This document shows positions 10,901 through 23,451 of a DNA stretch of 64,000 bases, piece after piece. Numbering within the stretch: the stretch's first letter is position 1; each line of letters begins with the position of its first letter. The translations under genes and the position numbers were made by a program. The DNA is from Gyromitra esculenta. Its lineage: Eukaryota; Ascomycota; Pezizomycetes; Pezizales; Discinaceae. The notes beneath the pieces were generated by a model. That model made no database searches. It saw nothing but the letters and a program-made list of their open reading frames with translations, and was not told where the DNA came from. Location of the stretch: contig JBCAML010000008.1 in NCBI GenBank assembly GCA_038503075.1, positions 62,001 through 126,000 of the forward strand, in the 5' to 3' direction.

Positions 10901-13356
10901 CGCGATAGTAAATTAAAATATAAAATATAAATATAGGTGTAAATATAAACTCGAAAGAAATAAAAGAAAAAACCGCTTGTGCGTGAATCCTGATGGGAGG
11001 AGTATGAGGAGTATATTGGGTTTGAGCTCGAAATGATGATTCCTCAATTCCCAAGGATGGGGGCTATTTGTATCACAAACACCTGGAGACGAAAAGGCGA
11101 ACCAAAGAATCGTTCCACATCCATTGACACGTACGCGCACCGGTGCGCATGTAGCACAGTTGCGCACAGTTGCGCATAGCGTAGAAGCACACTCATGATG
11201 GACGCGAAATGCTTTGAAACTGCTGCAAACTCTCCTGCATATGGATTGACATCATTTTGTAGGCATGTGCTGGGTTGATGTAGGCTGCAGTGCATGTCTC
11301 AAACGTTGGGCTGATGTGCCGAATGTGAATAGCTATATCGATAGTGCTTGTTCGCAAACGCTGCTGGCCAGATAAATGTTTGTGTGCCCCAGATTCTCTC
11401 CATTGATTTCAAAAATGATACTAAATGTCTGGGTTGTGGGTGTTTGGAATTGAAGTCAAGGTGCTGGGATGCTTGATCAACCGCCCTCCCCCCCACCCCC
11501 CACCAAAGTGAAGCTTAAGCGCGCCTGACCCAGAAATCACGAGATAAACACTGCGTACTTGAATAGAGTCAGGATATAAGATTCAGAAATAGCTATTCCA
11601 TCTATTTTCAACCAGGATGCAGGGCGCACCCGGCAAGCTTCTGCTCTTGAGCAGACTCTCGACGTGTCAAGGCATTCCCGCATCGCGGCCGTGTTATCGC
11701 GGGTAGCTTTCTACATACTCTGCACACCCCCTTCACCTCTACAGAAGGAATCTAGAAAAAATCCTGTTCCCGGGAAGTCTGGAGACACAAGAGCTGCAGT
11801 CCAGCGAAGAGCTTCATGTGACAAAACAGTCGAATTCGTAACCGGCAACATCTTACCGAGACTCCATCAATAACAGCAAAACCACCCACTCGACGGTAAC
11901 TTCCCCCTCTTCCCTTTCCATTTCTAACTTATTGGTTTCCGAGCACGATCCCGGGGTATCGGCACTGGCAAGGCGATTTTTTGCGGAGGAACGGGATTGG
12001 AAATCAAACTAGAACATGCATGCCCCGCGATATCTTTCCTTTTCTGGCTTGATTCTCGGGCTGAACTGCATCTCTCTGCTGTTTCCTGGATACCAATAAA
12101 CACTATTCCCCAGATTGGGCAACCTTGGCGAAGCTTCTTTTTTTCCAATCTAGAATAAAACTATCCCCAGCTTCTTCTCCACGGCGATACATTCCTGTCA
12201 GAGCCGATGTCTCTCAATTGCATATGAGGCGTTCTCTTCAAACCATATAGTAACGCACATAAGACGACGCGTTGGCTATAAATCTATGCAATATGAGATT
12301 CGATCCACGGTTGTAGGATGGTGACACATGTAGAGTAGCCACCCCATGTACCTACCTTATTTGCAGTCCGCTTTTATTATGACTAACATTTCAGGATAGC
12401 CGCGTCCGCATGTCATTGAAATAATACAAACGGCAACTCTCTCGATTCAGCTCGTAATACCAGATCATCGTACGAGTGTCGTTTCAATACGTGCTACAAA
12501 AAACGCTGTCTAAAGGTAACCAATTATGTCTATCCCTCCCTCCCTCCCTTCCCCTCCCCTCTCCTAAACAATCTCACAAACTCACACTATACTCGACGGT
12601 GTTTGTTTTTTGCACTTAAGCTTTATCCGGGTAATTCGGTTGAATACTGCATAACGTGTTTGCGTCCTCTAGAAGAGCTCTGTAAGAATTTATATGCAGC
12701 TCAAAGTGACATGGATGCGCCGATAGGTCCGATGGAGACACAAAAAACGCTGGGACTACGGATCATGGAGAATAACTCGCTACAGCGCACGGACCCTTGA
12801 CGCCGGGCTAGCTGGTCCGTGCCGACTTTGCACGTGCATGTACTGTGTAGTAATCACTCGAGAAGGCTAGAGAATAGACCTACGGAATCTTCCATTTTCT
12901 AGAGTCTGCTTTGGTCCAACCTTTCCCGAAGCCATGATCTTCAGCCTCATTCAACACCAAACGCTCCCCCGCAAATCTGATACATTTGCCTTGTCGTTTT
13001 GTTAAATACAGACGTTTAGGACGAAAAACAAAAAGTCCGAGGTCAACTCCACCAGTGGGAGCCTCCATATCCCACGAAGCGGATGACTGGCTGGCCTTAT
13101 AACGATGCCATACCACAGAGTGAATGCCTTATTGTCCGAGGTAGATAGGCTCATTATAAAACTAAGATTAAAATAAAATAAAAGTCTAGAGCCTCATGAG
13201 CTCATCCTATCCTCGCATCCTCGCGCCACTCTACAGAACCAACCTTCCAGGCAGCAGCGATCCTGATGCCATTTCTCAGCTTTCCGAATGGGTTCTCTTC
13301 CATCACAGAATTTCCCTGGGGGGGAGGAGTGATTGTAATAACGTTCCAATCGTTGC

Positions 13357-13846
13357 TTAGCACGTCTTTGGTTTCGTTGATGTTCCCGTGACGCTATTCC
13401 GTGAACGAGGCTCTTTCAGCATCAAGAACCCAGTATGCTGGCTGCATGGAATCACATAAGCTGCTTGACAGCAGTTTAAGCTCAGACAGGTTAATCTTGA
13501 TTGCCCAGTTCGGGCCTGAATACGTATTTGAATGAGGCTGTATTGAAACCTGTTGTGATTGGACAAGGAAACGTCATCGTCCAGCTGCTCCAGTAGATAT
13601 GTAAGTACATACAAAGGGAAGGTTCTAATGCTTCCGTGTCGAGTATGTAATTTTCCGTCCCTGTAAAAATCCTTGACTAAATATTCTCGTATGGCTGTAT
13701 GGTCGGCAGGATCTACTGCTGATAAAGCTCTCCATACTGTTAGGTATGTGAACATGAATACAATAGCTCACGGGATGACGACGAATCCTGTCTAGTGGTG
13801 AGCAGGGGTTTTCGTGAACGACTGGATCTAAGATATCCGCAGACAT
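13357..13846 (-). pseudogene. Possible broken protein-coding relic
   Basis: Two overlapping minus-strand frames look like parts of one protein. The first, from an ATG at 13846, reads MSADILDPVVHENPCSPLDR; the second continues VWRALSAVDPADHTAIREYL and FPLYVLTYLLEQLDDDVSL. A GTGAGC donor and a TAACAG acceptor lie between them, but the interval is only 35 bp and joins the wrong frame, so normal splicing does not connect them. Either the gene is frameshifted or there is a further exon I cannot see. No family is recognised. Confidence 0.25.
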
Positions 13847-15156
13847 CTCCTATTAGCAAACACTCGTGTCAACCTCGCAGTCATAGGTAGTAGACTAACC
13901 CATAACGGTAAAGCAATCCACTCCCCACTAACAGACAATAATAACAAACTGTTAGGCAGATTTCGTCCGCCCTCCCTGGCAAATGTGTTCGTCGGCAAAA
14001 TACACACAGATTACCGAGCGCCAGGCTTCCTTCCGCTGAGATCTCCCCAGGGCTTCGCGGCGTTGTGATTCGTAGATAGAGTGCGCAACCCGAGCTGAGA
14101 TTCGATAAGGGGAACCAGAGCGATGCTGTGACTGATGAAGGGGCTGACCTTCGGTTGCTGCTCTAGTGCAATGTCATGCAATGCGAGTTGAGCGGCATCT
14201 CGGTGAACGGCATTGAAAGCTTGAAATTTAGGTAATATTACTGGAGAAGCTTATCGGTGTCGATTTCGGATTAGCTTCTTCTGCAATTTTGAAGTTCTGC
14301 TGGACCAATGAGATTAGTTATATCATGAAGTACAGCGTTATGTCATGGTGGGGAGAGACGCAGTTAGAAAAATAGCCACGAGTAGTGTTTTACTTAACAG
14401 ATGTGCTGCTTCTTTGGGGAGACTATCTACCAAAAAAAAACTCCACTAGAGCTCTCATCTGAGCTGTCTCCAAGACCAAGTGACTCCAGGCCGTGAGGGA
14501 ATTGGCGTTTGGACGAAAAAGGGTCTGAATTACTGGGATAAGCTAGAGCTAGAGGTTTCTAGTGATGAATGCTTGTTCGTCAAAGTACCAGCAACTAACC
14601 TCGTTGCGGCCCTAGGAGAGACCGTACCACATGAATCGCGAGGCGTGCTTGCAGCAGAAGGATAAGGTGTCAATCCGAGTGATATCCTATGTTTCATTTT
14701 CAGGACATATGTGAACACTAGATGGAGTAAATCAATTATCTATGTAACTTGCCTTACACGCAAATCTTATCCAAACTTTGTATTAACAGGCTCCTTGTTG
14801 CATGGCCATCGTATTTTCTAATAATTATGCCACTCTCGCCAACTTTCTGGACTATGCTGGGAAATTCTCCAAAACTCAGCGGTGAAGCCATCCCAAAACT
14901 CAAGCACAAAACCCCGTAGCTCCCTATCTTAATCCGCATGCAAATATCAAGCATCGGTCTCTTCTAATTCCCAGTCACTCGTGCCCCCAGCTCAAACCAT
15001 TACCAGTAAGACTACAGTAACTACTTCGTGAATCCTTATCGACACTGATACCAATTCACCTTCAAGATCACCACATTTTTTTCAAACTAAAGTCCAAGGG
15101 AAACACCTTTTTGAATCTTTTTCAAGTCGATATTAAGTCCAATACTATCAAACCCA

Positions 15157-15164
15157 TATAAAAA
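15157..15164 (+). promoter_or_regulatory. TATA-like box that decides the start of the next gene
   Basis: TATAAAAA ends 3 bp before an in-frame ATG at 15168, too close for that codon to be used if this is the TATA box. It lies 110 bp before the ATG at 15267, which is therefore preferred. Confidence 0.4.
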
Positions 15165-15266
15165 GAAATGTATTCTCCAAACTCTATTCTAAAAGCCACC
15201 CACTATCAAGTTTATCAGTTCCACGCACATAAATACGAATCAATAAATCCCAACAGAGAATCCAAC

Positions 15267-16076
15267 ATGTCGAACAACTCAACTCCTAGCCCGCCTCGCG
15301 GAGCAGCCAGGTACTCGGAACATATTCCGCCATCCGATGTGTTTACACCAGATACCTCAGCACCACCTCCTAGTACTCAAAGAGCGCCGACATCACCAGC
15401 CTTCTTTAATCCCCGTTCCTCCGTTTGGGCTGCAAGCTCACCCGGACGTGGCTCAGGCCCCCGGCCAGCTAGTTCAGTATACTCAGAGTATGTACCACCG
15501 TATTTGAGCCCCCAACGTGCTGACAGAGTAGCTCCCCTTAACCCCCGTCAACGCTCATCCACAGTTACAGGTAGCCGATCCACCAGCCGTGAGCACAGCC
15601 AATCTTCACAAGACCAGACTACCCCCGCCCAGCCGTCTCCACGTCGCCGGCGGACTGAGCGCGGCCGCGGCATTGCTACATCCGATACAGCAGAGGGACC
15701 CCGTCGGACGGATATGTACTTTGATCACTCGCTCGGTGAGATGCGTCCCATCCCTCCCCTCTCGTCCGATGCAGCAGGACCATCTCGCAGGGAGACTATG
15801 TACTTTGACCATACACTCGGCGAGATGCGTCCCCTTCCTCCTCGCGAGCCATGGGATGCTTCCGACAAAGATGACGAGGAAGAGAAGGAGGGAACAGACG
15901 ATTCTCAGAGGCGGAAACGGGATAAACTGAGGCGGCTCGGGAGGGGCGTTGCTCAGGTGGTGAGGGACCTTGCGCATCCGGGGGATAAGAAAGATAGGGA
16001 TGATGAAGAAAGGAGGGCTAACTTGGCGACTACGATTTCAGCGCCTCTTGGTACTTCTAGGCGTCTCGCGAAGTAG
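15267..16076 (+). CDS. Disordered Pro/Ser-rich protein with repeated MYFDHxLGEMRP motif, unknown function
   Basis: Single-exon protein of 269 aa from the preferred ATG at 15267; an in-frame ATG at 15168 lies right at a TATA-like box and is less likely. The protein is rich in Pro, Ser and Arg and looks disordered. Two tandem copies of a 12-residue motif occur near residues 150-190: MYFDHSLGEMRP and MYFDHTLGEMRP, each followed by a Pro-rich linker. The C-terminus is acidic (DKDDEEEKEG) and then basic and helical (RRKRDKLRRLGRGVAQVV). The RKRDKLRRLG motif matches RRRDKVRRLG at the C-terminus of the 4062-4583 protein, and both have YSEHIPP/YSEYVPP-like Pro-Tyr motifs or PPxY-like pairs. No enzyme domain, signal peptide or membrane segment is seen. 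Confidence 0.62.
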   Translation: MSNNSTPSPPRGAARYSEHIPPSDVFTPDTSAPPPSTQRAPTSPAFFNPRSSVWAASSPGRGSGPRPASSVYSEYVPPYLSPQRADRVAPLNPRQRSSTVTGSRSTSREHSQSSQDQTTPAQPSPRRRRTERGRGIATSDTAEGPRRTDMYFDHSLGEMRPIPPLSSDAAGPSRRETMYFDHTLGEMRPLPPREPWDASDKDDEEEKEGTDDSQRRKRDKLRRLGRGVAQVVRDLAHPGDKKDRDDEERRANLATTISAPLGTSRRLAK

Positions 16077-16637
16077 ACGGGGTTATGTAGGGAGGTTTTG
16101 GTGGAGGAGAGGTGTTTTGGTTTTGGTTATTGTACAGTGATATAGAGGTACGTTGTGTCTTTTGGCTACTTGTATGGCTTTTCTGCTTTCGTTTAACGGT
16201 TTAGTTATTGGTGCATCCTTGATCTTTATTGGTGACTTTAGATGAGAAGATTGCTTATATATATGTATTTACAATATTCATCGTTATCGAATCTCTTCGT
16301 AGCTTGGGCTCAAATCACTCACGTCGATGGTTTCAGCTTCGTGAATTGCTCCTTTGTGGTATCACCGTGTATTCTCCCAAGTATTATGCGTAGAGAATGA
16401 GAGTTGAGGGGGGATTCCATGCGATAGAGAATAGAAAAGCAAATGCTAGACATAGAGACGTTCTGGCACCAGGTAATCCCATCCGCTTCACGAGCGAGTG
16501 ATGGGCTGTGAGCTTAGCTATGCATACAAGCATCCACACACAAGCCAACCACGTAACAGAAACCATCTCAACCCTACACCCATAGCTTCACTACAATCAA
16601 TCCAACCCATCCCATCCAACTTTGATAAACTGAAATC
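16077..16637. other. Intergenic between convergent genes
   Basis: Holds the 3' ends of two convergent genes. I see no gene or repeat in it. Confidence 0.55.
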
Positions 16638-18100
16638 CTACAATTCCTTCAACCAACTTCCATCATCCTTCTCGTTCCCCGCTGGGTAATTCGCTTCAGT
16701 ATCTCGCTCTCTATATACCAACGTTAACTTCCAGTCTTGCAGATAATCAAATCGAGAATTCACAGGGAAACAGACCTTATATGGTCTAACGGCACCATCA
16801 CTGTCCTCGTCCTCATCGTCAATTTCATCTCCATCATCGTCATCATCATCATCGCACCGGGATTCGTATCCATTACCTCCATCTTCGGTGTCGGCATCGT
16901 ACCCACCCGGTAGATCTTCGATGACTACTACCGTATCTGCAAATCTTACAACGCTTTCTCCCAAGCCAGCACGTCGAATTGTCTCCTCAGTAGCACTCTC
17001 GAAGGTTCCGTTCTCATCACCGTCCAGAGACCCGCCGCTACTGCTGCTCTCCGACCAGTGAGAAACCTCTCTATCGACGCTGCTTGCTACGTCCACCTTT
17101 TCAGGACTCGGAGGCTGACGATCGTCGTTAAAATTAAAGAAACAGCATCCCAGAGAATAGCCATATGAGTTCGACATAGATCCCGGAAAACAGATATGTG
17201 GTCTCATAGAGCACAACGGGTTGGTGCAGTAGAACTCGCCATTCTGTTCTCTAGGGTTGTTCTCAATCAGCCGACTAAGGTATCGTCGAGCCTCAGCTCC
17301 GGAGGGATACTGTATCTCGGGAGATGGGGATCGCGAGCTTTGCGCAGGGATTTCGGTGTGCAGGCGTTGGCCGCCCTCCTCGAAAGTTTCATCTTGGGAG
17401 TGCAAATGATGAAGGTCCTCCCCGACACTTTCGCTCCGGCTGCTTTGACCTTGACTATGTTCGTCGGGATAACAGCCACCGGCCCCGTTTAAACTTTGAC
17501 TGACCTCAGAGTCTTGGTCTTCGGATTGACTCAGGTGGTGGCTATTCTCCTCGAGAACATAATCCTGGGACCCGTTCACGCCCTGTTGATTTTCCTCGGA
17601 ACTCTCATTTTCTATTTCACCCAGACCTTGATGATCATCTTCAGAACTCTCATCTTCGGATCGACTCTGATGACGATGATCGTCCTCAGAGTTTTGTTCT
17701 CCGAACCGGTCCAGGGCTTGGAGGTGGCTTTCAATATTCTGGCTCTCGATTCCGTTCAAATGACGACGACGAGTGGGGCTTCGCGCAGTCTCGGCAGAGG
17801 CATCAAGCGAATGGCTGTTTCACATATCCATCAGCATAAAGTTTAATACATTCAATAAAAAATTTGATTCAAGACGAACCCAGAATCAATGGCAGACAGC
17901 GTATATTCAGGACCACTCGGAACGTAAGAAATGCTTTGGTCATCAACGCCTCCCGAGATTGACTCGGGCTGCGCGCTCTGGGTTTCCAATCCGGAGTCCA
18001 ACCTAACGGCTGCTTCTGCGGACTCATTGAAGCAGTAAGCATCTGGGTGTAAATACCGAGGAGTCCTTTTACGATGATTGGCAGCTTGGTTACTATCCAT
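16638..18100 (-). CDS. Acidic protein with degenerate Ser/Glu/Gln repeats, unknown function
   Basis: Predicted 465-aa protein. Exon 1 is 18100-17880 and exon 2 is 17814-16638; the intron 17879-17815 (65 bp) has a GTTCGT donor, a TGCTGAT branch-like site and an ACAG acceptor, and keeps the frame (AIDSG/HSLDASAE). The N-terminal region has a basic RKRTPRYLHPDA segment. Residues about 95-200 are degenerate acidic units of the type SEDESSEDDHQGL and ENESSEENQQGV. A middle part contains a Cys cluster (FYCTNPLCSMRPHICF and LGCCFFNF) that could bind metal. A poly-Asp run follows, and the protein ends in a short globular-looking segment (RPYKVCFPVNSRFDYLQDWK). ATG 18172 is an in-frame alternative start. 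No family is recognised. Confidence 0.62.
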
Positions 18101-19493
18101 CCTTGGAGATATAACGGGATATATGATTACAAACAGGCGATGAAGATCAACAAAAGCGATATGATAAGGCAAAGGAGAGCTTGGTGGGAAAGAAAGAAGT
18201 AAAAAATGAGCTTTTGGGGCGGGAGGTTTGTGGGGGGTCGTGGGTCGTGGGTCGAATTGTATTTAGGACGTACGGATTAATTTTAAACCCTAGGCGTGAC
18301 GGACGTTCCCTGGTAAGGATTTTAAACCCTAAAGAACTTCACACTCCGTACGAATGAGATATAATCTTATGGGGTAAATAAATGATCTAAGCCCGACGTC
18401 TATTCCATTGAAGATATTCGAGTGAGAATTTATGACTTAACTCTTTGTATTATTTGTCCAAAATATCGCAGATTAGCGATGAGGAAACTAACAGGAGACT
18501 GCGAAGTTTAATTTAGCTAAACCCTGCTAAGATTACCAGAAACATCATTGTAATCCTTGCTTACCCTTATCTTTGATGAGAACGGGACTGTTTTTGAGAC
18601 ACGAGTGTTGTTCTGCCAAAACCCCTTCGACCACTTGGACCACTTGAGATAACCCACCTCGAAGTTTCACTACCCACCAAAATATTTCAATTTCACCTAA
18701 TTTCAACGACAACCAAGCTTCAGAAACATCTTTCAAGGCCTCCAACCCGCTACCCACCACGCAAAGCACCCCCTCCATCTGTATTCAAAACGAGAGTAGC
18801 CATAAACTGAAGCAAGTCACCCACTAAAGCAAATATGGACTTTCGCGCTCCTCTTAAACCCCGACTTGCCACAGCTGTGGCCCAGATCTCCATCCCTTCA
18901 AGGTTGCGCCTACAGGTTCGCTCCTAGTCTCGTTGCCAGACTTAAATTGCTGTTAGATCTAGTGACGAGACTAATTTCGACCCAAAGTACAGTAGGAACT
19001 GAACGCTAATCAAGAACCAAGATATAAGCTGTGTGGTATTGAGAAACTCATTGGAGGGGGTAATAGCCCCCCTCTCCTCCCTTAAGGTAGATTTCCGCTA
19101 AAAGATACTCAGATCACCACTTCTTAGTACATAAACCCTTTGCACATCATGCGAGTACCTTTCTAGTACTGATCTTTTGAAGAAAAAGAAAAAATCAACT
19201 CCTCTGGCTAGAAAAAAAAAGCAATCGATAGAAGAATAAGGCTTGCAACAACAACTAACCAAGAAGAAGAAAAGACAAGACAGGAGTTTAATATGGGAAC
19301 ACACAACGCCCCACCACCAATGCATCCACCACCCCCGTTTCTCCGTTTGTTTAGTCAAGGCTGGCTAACGCGAGTGACTAGTATTATCATCAAACACCCT
19401 CATCAGACATTACGAACCCAAAATGAAGAAAAATCGGCTCAAGCATTAACACCCTAAAAGAAACCCCCCCCCCAAATCCACTACAAGACCCGA
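18101..19493. other. Intergenic, no supported gene
   Basis: About 1.4 kb between two minus-strand genes. I find only short frames, A/G-rich tracts near 19190-19280 and a 9-C run near 19468. Two copies of TTTTAAACCCTA lie about 40 bp apart near 18280 and 18320; their meaning is unknown. Confidence 0.5.
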
Positions 19494-22400
19494 TTAGATC
19501 TGAAAACGAAACCCTTCAAACTTTCTCGGCGCACTAGCCCGTTTACCTGCCAGTGCATCGTTTTTCGACTTTGGTTTTTCCGCCTCCGAATCGTCGCTAC
19601 TCTCATCGGAAGTTCCCTCGTCATCCGAATCCTCTGAAGCCTCGTCGTGCACTAGTTGTTTCTTGCGCGTCTGAGTGCTATTCGGTCCATTTGAGCCTTT
19701 CTTCCCAGCTGACCGGGCTGCTTGATGGATATCTCTCACATCAGGGATAGGGTCCAACTCCATATCCGTGAGGCTCTTATACCTCTGGCTGCCGGATTGT
19801 GATGAGGGGTGTGATGGAGTTGAGGGATGGTGCTTTGTAGGTACGGTTGAAGGTGCAGGCTTTTCATCTTCAGAGTCGGAGTCGGATCCAGTTTCCGATT
19901 CCGATTCCGACCCTGATTCCGACTCTGTTCCTGTACCTGTGCTAGATCCATCATCGCTCTGAGTTTCGGCTTTGGGAGGTCTCTGAGCTGATGTTGGAAG
20001 AGATGATAGCACTTCCTCTTCTCCCTCTGAACTCTCTTCCGACTCTTCGTATCTCGCGACCGCTGTTTTGGCTTTTACCCTTGAAACCGGGCTTGGTTTT
20101 GTAGTGGTAGTCGATGATGGAGGAGGCGGAGGTTTCTGCTTAGGTTTCTGGGTTAAAGGAGGGGCGTCTGTCATTTCCACATCTCCCAGTGATTTTTGAG
20201 GAGGAGGAGCTTTCGCAGCCTTGCTACCAGGAGTTGGTGTAGCTAGGGTAGCTTTTCTTTCAGAGTCAACGGACTCAGAGTCAGACTCGGATCCACTCTC
20301 CGAGGCTGGGCCTGACTCCGAGTCGGATTCGGATTCGGATTCAGACTCTAGTTCGGCTGGCTTTTTAGGCTCAGGCTTCTTGGCCGACACCACCTTCCCG
20401 TTTACTAGTTTCTGATCGGCGGGCTTGCTCACTGGCGCTGACTTTGTTGACTTTGTCGGAGTTGGTTTTTTCCCTTTCGCGCTGACACCTTCTCTAGCCC
20501 CTTGGGAGTTTGGGCTACTTGCAACTTTCGGTTGTTCCTTTGCAGCAGCTTTACTTTTTGCAGGGGCTTTCACAGCTCCATTAGTTGCTGGAGGAGGCAT
20601 CGAGGTTGATCTATTTTTCGAGGGAGTATTGACCCAGTCAGGAGCTGCCGTCGATGATGGTAATGGCTGGCTAGAGGGAACGAATCCCGGGGGCAAAATC
20701 GGCGTTTGCTTTATAGGCCGCGGTACTATAGGCGTAGGTGAAGAAGCAAGGAGTGCGGAAGAAGTAGGATTTTCGTCGGCGAAGGAGACATGGGTTGGCT
20801 TTTTCGCTGTGGAAGGTTTGGCGCTATTACGCTTAAGGGCAGAATTAAGGACTGGAGCGAGAAGGTTGTCGCTTTCATTTGAGCTGCTCTGTGGTTCCTT
20901 TTCCTGAGACCCCTTCTTCTGCTCACTCGCTCTCATTAATGCTTTCTCAAGCTCGCGGTCTTTGCGGTCTTTTTTCGCTTTCTCTAGAGCTTCCTTCTTT
21001 TCACGAGCTTTGCGCTCTTTCTCTTCTTGGGCGATACGCTTTTTTTCTTCTCGTTCGACCTTCTGACGCTCCAGCCTCTCTTTTCTTTCGAGTTCCTTCT
21101 TCTCCTTCGCTTCTTTCGCTTCCTTGGCTTTGATCTCCCTTTCAGCTTTCAGCTCAGCCATTGTCCGCTTTGGATGCGGCTTTTTTGGATCTATTTTCTT
21201 TTCCTGAGCAGCCTTCTCCTTGACAGCTTTCTCTTGGGCAGCCTTCTCTTCAAGTACCGACCTCTCATGGGCAATCCGCTCCTGTTCAGTCTCTTCTTGG
21301 GGATACTTTTCAGCCTCAGCTTCATTAGCGGCCTGTCTCTCCTGAGCAGCTTTCTCCTCCCCGATCTTCTCAAGTGCTTCTTTTTCCCGCTCCTTCTCAT
21401 CCCTTGTTTCTTTGGCCTTTGCTTCCTTTTCGGCCTTAAGCAAAGCAGTCCTCGCTCTCCTTTTATCTGCTTTCTCCTGGGCCGCTTTCTTCCGATCAGC
21501 TTCCTCGAAAGCTAATTTGTCCTGGGCAACTTTTTCCTGGACAGCCTTTTCCCGTTCGGCTTCCTCCAGAGCAAGCTTCTCTCTCGCGATTTTCTCTCGC
21601 TCTAAACGTTCACCTTCCAGCCTTTCTTTCTCAAGCCTCTCCTTCTCAAGTCGTTCCTTCTCAAGCCTCTCCCGCTCAATCCTATCTCGTTGCTCAGCAG
21701 CTTTGGCAGCTCTCTCCCGAGCTTCTCTAGATTCACGTTCTTGGGCTTCTCGTTCCTCCCGTTCCTTAGCTTCCCGCTGCTCCCTCTTTGCTTGAGCTTC
21801 TGACTCGCTCGCCTGGCCTTCAGCTTCGCGTTTTTCTTTTTCGGCTTGTTTATGCTCCTCCTCGCGAATTAAAGCTTCACGTTCTTGCTCTTCCTGGTCC
21901 TTCTGCTGTTTGTGCGCGGCTTGGGCTTGAGAGGATTCATCATCTGCTTCAGAGGAGACAGTTTCAGAGACCATGCTAGATTTGCTCTTGCTACGTCGTT
22001 TCCGCGGGGAGCTTTGATTGTTTCGCTTTGTTCTAGTATTATCATCCTCGCTAGAAACAGGAACGCTGTAAACGCTGTGTCGCGAGACGCTAGATCCATT
22101 TATTTGTCTAGGCGTTGAGCGAGAGCGAGACCGCCTCGGTGACTCATAGCTCGGCTGGCGTCGTGAAGAGGAGTTGGCACGTTGTTCCTGTCGAGATGCT
22201 TTAGGGGTTGAGGATTGGGATAGTCCATTGACCTTTGGAGATAATCCTTGCCTAGTCAATTCTGTCATTGTCAAAAACGGCGATGATGTAGGGATTTCTT
22301 CTTTGACTTCAGTAAACATTACACCCTGGTTAGGAATAGCGGCTGTAACCCTTGTAAGGCGAACTGATGGGCTCCGAGAGACTAAAGCAGGAGCGGGGAG

Positions 22401-23193
22401 GGTAGGTTCAGCTTCGGGAGTGCGATGGCCTAGTGACGGACTGACTCGAGCCTCGGGATGAGATTGAGCTTCGCCCATCACAGCATCCTTAAAAGACTGA
22501 TTGTCGTCCTCCCCGTTTTCTTCTTCGTGCCCCTCCTCTTCGCCCGATGAATCCACTTGGACCACTCCGTTCCTTTCATCCCAATGTCTCACATTGGTAT
22601 CACCAACTAGTTCATCATCCATAGAGTCTACCGCCAGAAAATCATCTCTTCTCGGCCGCTTAGCCCTTCCCCCATCAAACGAACTTGACTTCGCCTGTTT
22701 CGACACCAGTGCAGGCAATATATCACTTTCATGACTTTCTTCCCGCAAGTCCTCAAGCGCAGGTCGTTTCCTCCTCACACCCTTAGCAAACTGCTGTGGT
22801 CGAAGACCAGACTCAGGCGGGAGCGAAGACTCGCGAAGCGACGAGGCCTGCACCACACGAACGATGGAGTTGAGATTGTCGTTGGCTTTATCAGAGAAGA
22901 CATCGGCGACTGTGTAACAGAGATCTAGATCGTTTCCATTCGAGTCTTGAAGCTTATCGATCTTGAGGGTTCTGCATTTCGACGTCAGCAACTAATTTCC
23001 CTGTGCTGTTGGACAGATGCGAATCAAAGAGTCAGACTCACGGCCTGTGTGGGTATAGTCTTCTGTAGCGATTGGATATGGAGATACTGAGATCTTCGAG
23101 CGAAAGAACTGGCGACGCGACTTCGAGGAAAGTGCAGATTGCTGGGGCCGTCGGCACGGCGTGGGACGGGACGATGTGTACCTGAAGACGCAT
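19494..23193 (-). CDS. Net1/Dnt1-like nucleolar protein (Cdc14-binding N-terminal domain)
   Basis: Predicted 1209-aa protein. Exon 1 is 23193-23042 and exon 2 is 22971-19494; the intron 23041-22972 (70 bp) has GTGAGT, a GCTGACG branch site and GCAG. The joined N-terminus (residues 1 to about 92) reads MRLQVHIVPSHAV, then EDLSISISNRYRRLYP and LKIDKLQDSNGNDLDLCY, ending DVFSD and IVRVV. This matches the N-terminal domain of Net1/Cfi1 and Dnt1, which in yeasts tethers Cdc14-type phosphatase in the nucleolus. Residues about 409-765 form a very long Lys/Glu/Arg-rich stretch predicted as coiled coil. Then follow Pro-rich and SESESDSES-type acidic blocks typical of nucleolar proteins, and a short end, FEGFRFQI. 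The family call rests on the N-terminal domain; a role in mitotic exit is inferred from yeast. Confidence 0.8.
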
Positions 23194-23451
23194 GGCTAGA
23201 ATATTTATTGTTGAATTGACATTGGGTGGGGTAGTGGGGGTGAGGGGGGGTGAGGGGGTTGATTAAAATGCAGAGAAGAAAGAGAGAGTCTGAGTCCGAC
23301 GCGCAGAAAATTATCTTGTTGGCTGGGATTTCGTGGTGTTGTGCGATCAGATAAGATCTGGCTGCATAATCTAATCTGATTGATCTTAATCTATACGCCA
23401 GACTTGTACTGGGCCCTAGCCCCGTAATTTTGCCCAGCTATCATAAGATTT

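Larger units (their letters stand above)
10901..15266. other. Gene-poor 4.4-kb stretch
   Basis: I find no gene here that I can support. Short frames at 12880-13116 (minus), 13357-13846 (minus) and 14480-14665 (plus) have protein-like composition but no recognised domain. The pair at 13357-13755 and 13625-13846 reads like one protein broken by a frame change. The distal 200 bp are the promoter and leader of the gene starting at 15267. Confidence 0.5.

Noticed and set aside
13745..13779. 35-bp intron joining the two frames at 13.4-13.8 kb
   Set aside because: Shorter than any other intron here, and the joined frame meets a stop within eight codons.
15168..15266. Upstream ATG for the 15267-16076 gene
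   Set aside because: It lies 3 bp after a TATA-like box, and the 33 added residues look unlike the rest of the protein.
20425..20907. Plus-strand frame of 160 codons
   Set aside because: It is an antisense shadow of the Net1/Dnt1-like gene; composition reflects the repeats of that gene and no independent signal is present. The same holds for other plus-strand frames between 19553 and 22928.
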